Assembly (NCBI GenBank): GCA_945928315.1
Contig: CAMENN010000007.1
Location: forward strand, 1-48,592
Origin: an uncultured Clostridia bacterium
Lineage (GTDB): Bacteria > Bacillota > Clostridia > Christensenellales > Aristaeellaceae
Direction: 5' to 3'
DNA length: 48,592 nucleotides
The notes beneath the pieces were generated by a model. It saw only the letters and a list, made by a program, of their open reading frames with translations. It did not search any database and was not told where the DNA came from. Positions 32,428-41,200 of this stretch are shown piece after piece; positions within the stretch are counted from its first letter, which is position 1, and every line of letters begins with the position of its first letter. Made by a program: the position numbers and the translations under genes.

Positions 32428-32904
32428 ATGAACGACGCCCTGTACGCCGGCGACAAGCTGCTGGATGCATGGCTCTCCCTGACCTCCACACTGTGGAACA
32501 CACGCCTCGTCTCGACGATGACCTTCAACGAGGCGCATGTGCTGGGCTTGCTGCTGCGCCACAGGGACGATCCGACGCCCATGACCGCCACGGCACTCAT
32601 CGCCCGCACGCACCTGCTCAAGAGCCAGATGAACAAGGTCCTCACGACGCTCGAGGGCAAGGGCTTCATCGCGCGCGCCCGCGCCGAGAGTGACCGCCGG
32701 CTCGTGTACATCCGCCTGACGCCGGAGGGCGAAGCCGCCTACCGCGCGGAGCACGCCGACATCGAGGCCCTGCTCCAGCAGCTCGTCGGGCGCATCGGCG
32801 AGGCGCAGGCGCTCTCCCTCGCCGAACAGATCAACGGACTGACCGAAGCGCTGAGCGGCCTTCTCGCACCCGGCGCATCTGCAAAAGAAAGGACATCACC
32901 ATGA
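32428..32904 (+). CDS. MarR-family transcriptional regulator
   Basis: A 158-residue winged-helix regulator: FNEAHVLGLLLRH, ALIARTHLLKSQMNKVLTTLE and the wing ESDRRLVYIRLTPEG. CAGGAGGCG precedes the ATG. Its stop overlaps the DegV start (ATGA), so the two are one unit. An inverted repeat at its promoter points to autoregulation. It may sense a fatty acid or lipid, given the partner, but that is a guess. Confidence 0.92.
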   Translation: MNDALYAGDKLLDAWLSLTSTLWNTRLVSTMTFNEAHVLGLLLRHRDDPTPMTATALIARTHLLKSQMNKVLTTLEGKGFIARARAESDRRLVYIRLTPEGEAAYRAEHADIEALLQQLVGRIGEAQALSLAEQINGLTEALSGLLAPGASAKERTSP

Positions 32905-33749
32905 GCATCCGCATCATCACCGATTCCGCCGCCGACTTTTCCCCCGCCGAGCTCGAACGGCTGCGCATCACCTGCGTGCCGATGCAGGTCGTCTTCGGCG
33001 AGGACAGCTACACCGACGGCCAGACGCTGACCCCGGAAATCTTCTGGCAGCGGCTCACGGCCGGAGAGAACCCGAAGACCTCCCAGCCCTCGCCGGACGC
33101 GTTTCTCTCCGTCTTTGAGGAGGCGAAGGCCGCAGGCGACGAGGTCATCTGCATCACCATCGCCGCCGTGCTCTCCGGCACGCTGCAAAGCGCGATGATC
33201 GCCCGGGAGATGGCCGATTACGCGTCCATCCACGTCATCGACTCGCTCAAGGCCGCCGTCGCGCAGAAGATGCTCGTGCTGCACGCCTGCCGCCTGCGCG
33301 ACGAGGGGCAGCTCACCGCCGCGCAGATCGCACAGGCGCTTTCCGACCTGCGCCCGCGCATCCGCCTGTTCGCATGCCTGGACACGCTCGAGTACCTCGC
33401 CCGCGGCGGGCGCATCCCGAAGGCCGCGGCCTCTTTGGGCACCATGGTGCGCTTCAAGCCGCTGGTCACGCTCTCCGAAGACGGGCACGTCGAGCTGGCG
33501 GGCAAGGGCATCGGCATGCACCGGGCAACCGACGCGGTCATCCGCCTGGTCGAGGGCTGCGAGATCGACTGCAGCTTCCCCGTCATCCCGATCTACTCCC
33601 ATACGCCGGAGAACTGCCTCGCGTTCGTGCGCAAGCTGAACGCCGCGGGCATCGCCTGCGAGGAGGACGGCATCATGCCCATCGGCGCCACGATCAGCAC
33701 GCACATTGGTCCCGGCGCGTTCGGGCTGGTGTTCGTGGAAAAGGCGTAA
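32901..33749 (+). CDS. DegV-family fatty-acid-binding protein (FakB type)
   Basis: A 282-residue DegV protein. The family presents fatty acids to the kinase FakA for phosphorylation and use in phospholipids. Typical segments are RIITDSAADFSPAE, KTSQPSPDAF, ITIAAVLSGTLQSA (lipid-site SGT), LEYLARGGRIPKA and GPGAFGLVF with the ligand His in STHIGPG. GAAAGGA precedes the ATG, which overlaps the marR stop. No fakA is in the window. Confidence 0.92.
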   Translation: MSIRIITDSAADFSPAELERLRITCVPMQVVFGEDSYTDGQTLTPEIFWQRLTAGENPKTSQPSPDAFLSVFEEAKAAGDEVICITIAAVLSGTLQSAMIAREMADYASIHVIDSLKAAVAQKMLVLHACRLRDEGQLTAAQIAQALSDLRPRIRLFACLDTLEYLARGGRIPKAAASLGTMVRFKPLVTLSEDGHVELAGKGIGMHRATDAVIRLVEGCEIDCSFPVIPIYSHTPENCLAFVRKLNAAGIACEEDGIMPIGATISTHIGPGAFGLVFVEKA

Positions 33750-33756
33750 TTAAGCG

Positions 33757-33788
33757 AAGCAGGGAATCCCGAAGGGGATTCCCTGCTT
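33757..33788 (+). terminator. Terminator of the marR-degV operon (possibly bidirectional)
   Basis: A perfect 14-bp stem (33757-33770 with 33775-33788) has a GAAG loop, followed by TGTTTGTTTT. It also lies at the end of the convergent Gx transporter gene. Confidence 0.92.
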
Positions 33789-33796
33789 TGTTTGTT

Positions 33797-34303
33797 TTAC
33801 ATTTTCATCGCACGCAGATGCTTCATCACCAGCTTGGCAATCACGCCGGTGAGGATACCCGTGAGCACGCCGGAGACCATCAGGACCGGCAGATAGGTCA
33901 CGATCAGCTGCGGCGTGCCCAGCACCCAGGCGGCCATCAGGATCTGGCCGATGTTGAAGAACACCGCGCCCAGCGCGCTCACGCCGATAGGACTCACACC
34001 CTTCATGCGGCTGACGAGAATCATCGCCGCCACAGAGAGCACGCCGCCCGCAAACGAATAGAGCATGGCGCTCAGGTTCATGTAGATCAGCCAGCTCATC
34101 AGCGACTTGAGCAGCATCAACACGATGGTCTGACGGATGCCCAGCATATACAGCGCGTAGAGCAGCACCGAGTTCGCCAGGCCCAGCTTGATGCCCGGCA
34201 CGGGCACAGGCAGCGGGAACTGCCGCTCGATGAAGCCGAACACCAGCATGAGGCTCGTCAGCAGGCCCGACAGGGCGACCTGCTGCACCTTTTTGTTGCG
34301 CAT
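33797..34303 (-). CDS. Gx transporter family / heptaprenyl diphosphate synthase component I-like membrane protein
   Basis: A 168-residue protein with five or six membrane helices and the family opening SGLLTSLMLVFGFIERQFP, then GIKLGLANSVLLYALY. The family resembles S components of ECF vitamin transporters (core with G-x-K-L-G-L-A-N). In Clostridia it follows NusG domain II genes, as here, often near ApbE or Rnf genes; a link to quinone or flavin use has been suggested but is unproven. Its start is 24 bp after the upstream stop codon; GATAAGGAAC precedes the ATG. Confidence 0.85.
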   Translation of the reverse strand: MRNKKVQQVALSGLLTSLMLVFGFIERQFPLPVPVPGIKLGLANSVLLYALYMLGIRQTIVLMLLKSLMSWLIYMNLSAMLYSFAGGVLSVAAMILVSRMKGVSPIGVSALGAVFFNIGQILMAAWVLGTPQLIVTYLPVLMVSGVLTGILTGVIAKLVMKHLRAMKM

Positions 34304-34327
34304 GGTTCCTTATCCTCTCTGTTCGCC

Positions 34328-34909
34328 TTACTCGACCGGCACCATTTCGATGGTCACCGCGTTGGGCAGGCAGATGACGTAGGTGCTCAGGATGCGCGTC
34401 CTGTAGTTGTCGAGCGTGATCTCGCCCTGCCCCACGCAGTCCTGATTTTCGCACGTGGAGTGCTCCATGTAGACCTTCTCCGGCGTGATGTGCACCTTGT
34501 TTTCCTTGCCGTCGCTCTGGCGGATGGTGATCACCTTGTCCCGGTCCATCGGGATGGGATCGCCGTACTGGCGATTGCCCACGGTGATGACCACGTAGCC
34601 CCGGACCTCCCCGGTCTGCGGCGCGGGCATCGGACCGGCCACGTCGGCCTGCTTCGGCGCCTCGGTTTCAGCCGGCGCCTCCGTTGCGGCGGGCGCTGCG
34701 GTTTCAGCCGGTGCCTCGGTGTCAGCGGGCGCCTGCGTCTCGGCAGGAGCGGCTGTCGCATCGATGTACTCGACCGCGTCGGGCGCAAGCGTCTCCTGAG
34801 CAACCTTCTGGGAAAGGTCCGTCCGGGGCATCAGCCGGGAGGCCGCCAGCAGCGCAACGGCTGCGAGCAGCACGAGCGCGACGATCAGCGCATCCTTCTT
34901 TTTCGGCAT
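34328..34909 (-). CDS. NusG domain II-containing exported protein
   Basis: A 193-residue protein with a signal/anchor helix (about 8-25), a Pro/Ala/Glu/Thr-rich linker of near repeats of EAPAET (about 50-85) and a C-terminal NusG II-type beta domain (about 100-193). The latter has the Cys pair in STCENQDCVGQG and ICLPNAVTIE. Such proteins lie upstream of the Gx transporter gene in many Clostridia. The linker is repetitive at DNA level too (about 34640-34760). GGAGGG precedes the ATG. Confidence 0.85.
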   Translation of the reverse strand: MPKKKDALIVALVLLAAVALLAASRLMPRTDLSQKVAQETLAPDAVEYIDATAAPAETQAPADTEAPAETAAPAATEAPAETEAPKQADVAGPMPAPQTGEVRGYVVITVGNRQYGDPIPMDRDKVITIRQSDGKENKVHITPEKVYMEHSTCENQDCVGQGEITLDNYRTRILSTYVICLPNAVTIEMVPVE

Positions 34910-34921
34910 GTGCTCCCTCCG

Positions 34922-35293
34922 TTACGCCTCAGTGGCGTCCGCAGCATCGTATTCGACCTCGATCTCGTTGGTGCCGTCGGCCCAGAGGCGCTCCAGCTGA
35001 TAGTACTCGCGGTCCTGCTCATGGAAGACGTGCACCATCACGTCGCCGTAATCGAGCACGCACCAGCGGCCCTCGCTCATGCCCTCGCGGCGGCGGGCAA
35101 AGACGTCGTCCTTCGCCAGCTCCTCCTCCACATGCTCGCAAAGCGCCTTTACCTGCGGCACGGAGCGGCCCGTGGCGATGACCATGTAGTCGGTGATGAC
35201 GGTCATCTCGTCCACCTTGAGCACAACGATGTCCTTGGCGCGCTTGGCGTCCAGCGCCTTCGCGGCGCGGACGGCGATTTCTCTCTGATCCAT
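34922..35293 (-). CDS. rsfS: Ribosome silencing factor RsfS
   Basis: A 123-residue factor that binds ribosomal protein L14 and blocks subunit joining. Family motifs are VVLKVDEMTVITDYMVIATG and WCVLDYGDVMVHVFHEQDREYYQLERLWAD (split by a loop). CAGGAGGAAAG precedes the ATG at 35293. It lies 31 bp downstream of the nadD-yqeK fusion, the usual gene order nadD-yqeK-rsfS. Confidence 0.96.
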   Translation of the reverse strand: MDQREIAVRAAKALDAKRAKDIVVLKVDEMTVITDYMVIATGRSVPQVKALCEHVEEELAKDDVFARRREGMSEGRWCVLDYGDVMVHVFHEQDREYYQLERLWADGTNEIEVEYDAADATEA

Positions 35294-35324
35294 ACTTTCC
35301 TCCTGTTCTGAAGGCACAACCGCC

Positions 35325-36503
35325 TTATTCGTGTTCATATTCCTGCAGGGCGGCCAGCGTGTCCGGATGCAGCGTCTTGCCCTGCGAGACGACGTGCTCA
35401 AGGCTCATGGTCAGCGCGGTGTGCATCGCCAGATCGAGGCCCTTCCAGCACAGCGCGCGGATCTCCTCCAGCCCCGGATAGGGCTTGCGGCTCGGCTCGA
35501 TCATGTCGGCCAGATAGATGATCTTCTCCAGCCTCGTCATGCCCGCGTGCCCCGTCGTGTGCCAGCGGATTGCGCCCAGCACATCCGGATCGTCCACGCC
35601 ATAGACGTTCTTTGCCACGCACATGCCCGCCACCGCGTGCATGAGCGCCTTGGACTCCTTCATCACCGGGTCAAGCGGCACGCCCTTGGCGGCCTTGACC
35701 ATCTGCGTGAGCGTCATGCACTTGGCGCAGTCGTGCAAAAGTCCGGCCAGCGCCGCCTTCTGCGGGTCCTCGCCAAAGAGCAGCGCCATCTGCCGCGCCG
35801 TCTCCTCCACGCCCAGCGTGTGGGTATAGCGCTGCGCGTCCAGCTCCTTTTTGAGCTTGTACATGATCTTTTCGCGTTTCATCCCAACCGTCCCGTCTGT
35901 TCCCTGCGTCCCGTAGAGTCCGCGCTCCCGGATATAGCGTTCCACCCGCGCATCGAGCATGCCCTTAACCGGCAGGCCCTCGCGAAGCCTGCGGCGGATG
36001 TCTGTCGAGGAGATGTCCATCCGCGCGGCGTTCATGAATGCCACCTGTGCGCCGCGGGCACGCCACAGTGACGCGGCCTCCCGCGCCTTTGCATCGTCCT
36101 CGCCCGGGCGCATGCACACCAGAAAGCCGCACAGCGTGATCACCGTCTCGATGCTGCGCCAGGTCGGCAGCAGCAGCAGCGTGTCCGCGCCGATGAGATA
36201 GACAAACTGTGCGTCCGGCATGCGCGCATGCAGCGTGCGCAGCGTGTCCACCGTGTAGATGACGCCCTCCCGGTCGATCTCCTCGCGGGAGACGGACATG
36301 CGCGCCTCGCCCGCGACGGCCAGGCAGGTCATCTCATAGCGCTCCTGCCGCCCGGCCAGCTCCGCGCCCTTGTGGGGCGGATTGCCCGTGGGCAGGAAGA
36401 TCACCTCGTCCGCATAGCCGCCGGAGAGCGCCTCGCGCGCCAGATGGACATGCGCCAGATGGATGGGATTGAAGCTGCCGCCCATCAGACCGATTTGCCG
36501 CAT
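35325..36503 (-). CDS. nadD: Fused nicotinate-nucleotide adenylyltransferase (NadD) and HD hydrolase (YqeK)
   Basis: A 392-residue fusion. Residues 1-198 are NadD, which adenylates nicotinate mononucleotide in NAD synthesis: GGSFNPIHLAH, and ISSTDIRRRL near 165. After a Gly/Thr-rich linker (about 199-207), residues 208-392 are a YqeK-type Ap4A hydrolase: LLHDCAKCM (His257-Asp258), HAVAG and AIRWHTTGH. In most Firmicutes these are two adjacent genes. No ribosome site precedes the internal ATG at the junction. The start at 36503 matches family N-termini; the in-frame ATG at 36536 coincides with the expected transcription start. Confidence 0.93.
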   Translation of the reverse strand: MRQIGLMGGSFNPIHLAHVHLAREALSGGYADEVIFLPTGNPPHKGAELAGRQERYEMTCLAVAGEARMSVSREEIDREGVIYTVDTLRTLHARMPDAQFVYLIGADTLLLLPTWRSIETVITLCGFLVCMRPGEDDAKAREAASLWRARGAQVAFMNAARMDISSTDIRRRLREGLPVKGMLDARVERYIRERGLYGTQGTDGTVGMKREKIMYKLKKELDAQRYTHTLGVEETARQMALLFGEDPQKAALAGLLHDCAKCMTLTQMVKAAKGVPLDPVMKESKALMHAVAGMCVAKNVYGVDDPDVLGAIRWHTTGHAGMTRLEKIIYLADMIEPSRKPYPGLEEIRALCWKGLDLAMHTALTMSLEHVVSQGKTLHPDTLAALQEYEHE

Positions 36504-36544
36504 GCACCACGCCCGCCTTCCGAATTCAATGTGCACAACAACAG

Positions 36545-36574
36545 ATTATATCAAATTCCGGCGCACCGCGTAAA
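36545..36574 (-). promoter_or_regulatory. Promoter of the nadD/yqeK-rsfS-NusGII-Gx operon
   Basis: On the minus strand TTTACG (36574-36569) and TATAAT (36550-36545) are 18 bp apart. Transcription would start near 36538. Confidence 0.75.
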
Positions 36575-36648
36575 GAGGGAAAGGGATACATTTTGAAAAA
36601 ACCGCGCATCCTACGGAAAACGCTGGAAAAAAGCAGGAGGTTTTTCCC

Positions 36649-37470
36649 ATGGTCTCGCCCTTTGACGCCAAAAACCGCGCCGCCTCGGCGCTCGACCGCC
36701 TGTCGCTGCGGCTTGCGCTGCTGCTCGGCTGCATCGCCTACTTTGCCGTGCTCTGGCACGCCCCGCGCGAGAGCCTGCTGGCCGGGAGCGCGCTGTTCGT
36801 GCTGGTGCTGCTCACGCTAGCACTGCTGGAAAAGCGCACGCTCCGCCGGCGCGACCGCATGCTGCGCGAGCGCATCGGCGGGGAGATCGCGCTGGAGGAC
36901 CTGCTGCTTATGCCGGGCGAACAGGCGGCTTCCGCGGTCTGCGCGCTGCTGGCGCAGGCTCTGGACGCGCAGACACTCCGCAACAATGCGCTATCGTTCG
37001 CGGGCGAAACCTGGCTGGTGCGCTGCGCACAGTGCCCGGGCGGCGCATCCGCCTCCGAGGGCGACGTGCTCGCTGCCCACCGCGCCCGACAGGAGGCCGG
37101 GCTCTCGCGCTGTATTCTGGCCAGCACCGGCAGCTTTACGCCCGCGGCGGTGCGCGCCGCGGAGTGGGTCGATCCGCCGGTGCGGCTGATCCCCGGCCCG
37201 CGGCTGGCCGCGCTCTTCGGGCGGCTGCACCCGGCAACCGACGAGGAGATCGCCCGCCACGCGCGCAGGCGGCGCACGCCGTTCTCCTTCGCGCGCATCC
37301 GGGCGCTGGCGCTCTCCCCCGTCAAGCTGCGGCGCTATCTGCTCTGCGCGTTCCTGCTGCTGCTCCTCTACCTGAACACCGGCTCGATGCTCTGCCTCGC
37401 CTCCTGCCTGCTCGCGCTGCTGCTGGCGATCCTCTGCCGCGATGAAAGCCGTCGCAGCCTATGGCTGTGA
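36649..37470 (+). CDS. Membrane protein with a possible Mrr-like (restriction endonuclease fold) central domain
   Basis: A 273-residue protein: two membrane helices near the N-terminus (about 20-62), a soluble centre (about 75-215), then two helices at the C-terminus (about 228-262). The centre ends with CILASTGSFTPAAVRAAEW and VRLIPGPRLAALF, which resembles the second half of Mrr-type domains (VVTNG, A-x-x-A, L-I-D-G). The first half with catalytic Asp and Glu-x-Lys is not clearly visible, so nuclease activity is doubtful. CAGGAGG precedes the ATG. Its stop abuts the stop of the convergent methylase gene. Confidence 0.72.
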   Translation: MVSPFDAKNRAASALDRLSLRLALLLGCIAYFAVLWHAPRESLLAGSALFVLVLLTLALLEKRTLRRRDRMLRERIGGEIALEDLLLMPGEQAASAVCALLAQALDAQTLRNNALSFAGETWLVRCAQCPGGASASEGDVLAAHRARQEAGLSRCILASTGSFTPAAVRAAEWVDPPVRLIPGPRLAALFGRLHPATDEEIARHARRRRTPFSFARIRALALSPVKLRRYLLCAFLLLLLYLNTGSMLCLASCLLALLLAILCRDESRRSLWL

Positions 37471-38220
37471 TCAATCCGTCTCGCCGTAAATGCGCCGCAT
37501 CTCGTCGGTGAAGCTGCCGTCCCCGCGGTGCGTGACGAGCAGCGGGCCGACATGTAGCGCGGGCCGCCCGCCCTTGTGCCCCTCCACAAGCACGAGCTTT
37601 GGCGCGGCGTCCACACGCGCGGCGACGAAGCGCACGCGCTTGGGCTCCACGCGGGACGCGCGCATGGCGTCGCACAGCTGCAAAAAGCGCGGCGCAGGGA
37701 ACACGCAGCACAGCCGCCCGCCGTTGCGCAGCACGCGCGCGCAGGCAGCCATCCAGTCCTCAAGCGGGCAGTCGGAATCGCTGCGGGCCATCGCGCGGCC
37801 CCCATCCGGGCTGACCAGCCCCGCGCCCGCAGCGGTATACGGCGGATTGGTGACGACGAGCGAGCAGACCTCATGCCCGATGACGCGCGCGGCCTCCCGG
37901 CAGTCCGCGTGGTGGACGCGGATGCGCGAGTCCAGCCCGTTGAGCCGCACGCTGCGCGCGGCCATGTCCGCCACGTCCGCCTGCACCTCGAAGGCGTCAA
38001 TCTGCGTGTCCTCCGCGCGCGCGGCGATGAGCAGCGGCAGCACGCCCGTGCCCGTGCCCATGTCACAGACGCGCTCGCCGCGTTTGGCCATGGCAAAATC
38101 CGCCAGCAGCACGGCGTCCGTCCCGAAGCGGAAGCCCGCCTCCCGCTGGATGATGCGCAGGCTCCCGCGCTGCAGTTCGTCGATGCGCTCCCCGGGATGA
38201 AGCGGAATGCATGCGTCCAT
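37471..38220 (-). CDS. tRNA1(Val) adenine N6-methyltransferase-like protein (TrmN6/YfiC)
   Basis: A 249-residue Rossmann-fold methylase. The SAM site is CDMGTGTGVLPLL and the adenine N6-methylase motif is TNPPY. The N-terminal FRFGTDAVLLADFA is typical of the TrmN6/YabB group, which modifies A37 of tRNA-Val in enterobacteria; the target in Clostridia is less certain. Two ATGs are adjacent (38223 and 38220). I prefer 38220, for which GGAGG is seven bases away instead of four. It is downstream of the SpoIID-like gene, with a strong hairpin between them. Confidence 0.88.
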   Translation of the reverse strand: MDACIPLHPGERIDELQRGSLRIIQREAGFRFGTDAVLLADFAMAKRGERVCDMGTGTGVLPLLIAARAEDTQIDAFEVQADVADMAARSVRLNGLDSRIRVHHADCREAARVIGHEVCSLVVTNPPYTAAGAGLVSPDGGRAMARSDSDCPLEDWMAACARVLRNGGRLCCVFPAPRFLQLCDAMRASRVEPKRVRFVAARVDAAPKLVLVEGHKGGRPALHVGPLLVTHRGDGSFTDEMRRIYGETD

Positions 38221-38250
38221 CATCGTTCCTCCGTTCCCCGTCCTCTATGC

Positions 38251-38288
38251 GCAAAGCGCGGCTGCCGGAAAGCCGGTCCGCGCTTTGC
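38251..38288. terminator. Strong hairpin between the SpoIID-like gene and the methylase gene
   Basis: GCAAAGCGCGG (38251-38261) pairs perfectly with CCGCGCTTTGC (38278-38288), with an inner CCGG/CCGG stem. It has no T-run on either strand, so it is a weak terminator at best and may stabilise or partly uncouple the mRNA. Confidence 0.5.
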
Positions 38289-38293
38289 TGGTT

Positions 38294-41200
38294 TCATGTG
38301 CCGAACGGCGTCACATAGTCGCCGGAAACGTAGCCCTCATAGTTGGCCCAGGTGACGTGCAGATAGCCGTTCTCGCTCTCGCCGAGCACGGTGAGCACCA
38401 TGCCGTCGGGCAGCACATAGAGCACCTCGCTGCTGCCGCCGGGCTGCGCGCGCAGGTTCAGGCCGTTGCCGCTCTCCACGACGACGCGGTAGGCGCCGCT
38501 GTCCGCCGGGGCCGGCGTGATCAGCTGAACCAGCGGAGTCGCCTGCGCCGCAGCGCTGTCCGCAAAGCGGATGTAGTCCGCGCTCACATAGCCGCTGAGC
38601 GTGCCGATGGTGACGGGATAGAACCCGTTCGTCACGCCGCCGGTGACTGTCACCTCCACGCCGTAGCCCAGCGTCGCCAGCACCTGTGCGCCTGCGCTCG
38701 GCTGCGCGCGCAGGTTCAGCCCGCTCGGCGCGCTGACGGTGCCCAGGCGGCTCTGTCCGCCCTGCTCAGGCACAGCCGTCGGCGTGGGCGCCGGCGTTGC
38801 CGTGGGAATCGCGATCGGCGTGCTCTGCGCGTTCAGCATCAGATAGGATGCGCTCGCGTAGCCCTCCGTCTGGCCGTAGCGAACCGGATAGAAGCCGTTC
38901 TGCGCCTCGCCCAGGATGCTCACCGTGGCGCCGTAGGGCATCGTCGTCACGGAAGCGTACGCCGTGTCCGGCCCGCTGCGCAGCTTGAGGCCGCTCGTCG
39001 CCGTCACCATCGCCGTGCCCAGCGAGGGCGCGTCGGTCGGCGCGGGCGTATCCGTCGGCGCGGGCGTCGGCGTGCTCTCCTCGATCTCCGTCACATAGAC
39101 GTACTCGCTGGCGACATAGCCCGACAGGCTGCCCAGGCGCACGGGCAGCATGCCGCCCTGCTCCTCGCCGAGCACCGTGAGCTTCGTGCCCTGCGGAAGC
39201 GTCATGATCACGCCGGAGGTGCGCGACGCCGCCGCGCGCAGGTTCAGCCCGTCCTCCGGCAGCACGACGGCGAGCAGCTGCGTCGTCTCGTCCGTGCCGC
39301 CCTCCTGTCCGTCAAAGCGCAGGTAGGCCGTCGCGCAGTAGCCGGTCACCCCGGCATAGCTCACGCGGCACCAGTCCTCGCCCCAGTGCGTCACCGTCAC
39401 CTGCGTGCCCGGCATGAGGCGCAGCAGCACCGCCGCGCCGAGGCTCTTGTCCGCGCGCAGGTTCAGTCGGGAATCGCTGCTCTGCAAGGAGACCGTCGCC
39501 GTCAGGCTGTCACCCTCCGGCAGCGGCGTCGGCGCGGGCGTGCTCTCCGGCGCTGCGCCGCCCTCTGCGTCATAGATGATGTAGTCGTTCATCACATACC
39601 CGGTCAGCGTGCCGCTCTGCACGTAGGTCCAGCTCTCGTAGCGTTCGAGCACGGTCAGCGTCGTGCCATGGCGCAGCCGCGCGAGGATGGCCGATCCGGT
39701 CGTCGGCGCGGCGCGCAGGTTGAGCGTCTGGCTCTCGTCGCTCAGCGCGACGACGGCGGTGCCCTTCGCCTGCGTGTCCGGCGGCGTCTGCGTCACCTCG
39801 TCCTCCGTGACGCTCAGGTACTCGTTCTTCACATAGCCGGAGAGCGTGCCGTACTGCACGTGGCTCCACGCGCTGCCATACTCGAGCAGCGTCACCTGCG
39901 TGCCGTGCGGCATCTGCGCGAGGATCGCGGAGGACGTGCTCGCCTGCTCGCGCAGGTTCAGGCTGTCCAGCGGGTTGGAAAGCGTCACCACGGCGGTCTT
40001 CGCGTCGGAGACCGGCTCATCGGGCGTGCCCTGCGTGCCGTCCATGGAGGGCAGCAGCGTCCGAGTCATCGTGTAGCGCGTGCGGGTGATGCCCGGATAG
40101 TAGAATTCCAGAATCTGATCGTAGGTAAAGCCCTCGTTGGCCATCTGCTGTGCGCCGCGCTGGCTCATGCCCACGCCGTGGCCGAAGCGCCGGGCGGTGA
40201 GCTTGAAGCCGCTCTGCGTCCCGGTCACGTCGAGCGTCTCGTTCTTGAGCACGTTGATGCTCATGGAGCACAGCCCCTCGACCTGATTGAAATAGTCGAG
40301 CGTCACCGTGACGCTGCCGTAGCCCGAAAGCGTCAGATCGATGTCCACCTTCGTATAGACGCGGGAGGGTTCGGCGTACTTGGGCGTATGCACGCGCACG
40401 CCGTCAATGCTCGAGATCGTCACGTCCGCCGCGCCGACGCGGGCGGCGGCCTCCGTGCGCAGCAGCTGCGTGAGCGCGGAAACACTCGTCGTGCCGTTGC
40501 GGTAGAACGTGACCGACTTGGCGATGGACGCGCCGTTGGCCAGGTCATAGGGATCATCCTTCACCTGCAGGTAGGCATACGAGCCGCTGCCCCACGCGTT
40601 GCCGACGGACTCCGTCTGGCCGCCGTTGGAGGCGGTGTAGTAGCTGGCCATGTATTCGCCGTTCACCGTGCCCACGATGCCGCCCGTCTCCTGCACCGCC
40701 TGCATGCAGCGCGCGTTGCCGGAGGGCGTGCCGTTGTAGACCTGGTCGCTGGTCGTGTCCACAAGGTCATACGTCGCCGCCTGCGCGCTCATCTTCTTGA
40801 GCGCATAGGTGCGCGCCGCGACAGCCTGCGCCTTGAGCGCCTCGAGCGGGAAGGAGTTGTCCAGCTCATAAGGGAGCACGCCGCACATGTAATCCTCCAT
40901 GAAGACGTGCACGACGATCTGCACATAGCCGCCCTTGGCGATGAACTCGATGTCGCCCGGGTACAGGTTCTGCGGATAGCGCGCCTGCGCAATGCGCACG
41001 CCGTTGCTGCCGCTGGTCTGGTGACGGCGGAGCTTGAACCGGCTGCCCATCGTCTGGGTCTGGCCGCCCATGGCGAGCAGCAGCGTGCCGCCGCTGTTGC
41101 TCACGCTCAGCTGCGTGCCGCGGGCGATGGCCCGCGATGTGTCCCCGCCGATGGAGTAGCTGCCGTCCACGGTGAGATCGACCTTCGTCAGGGAGCCGAT

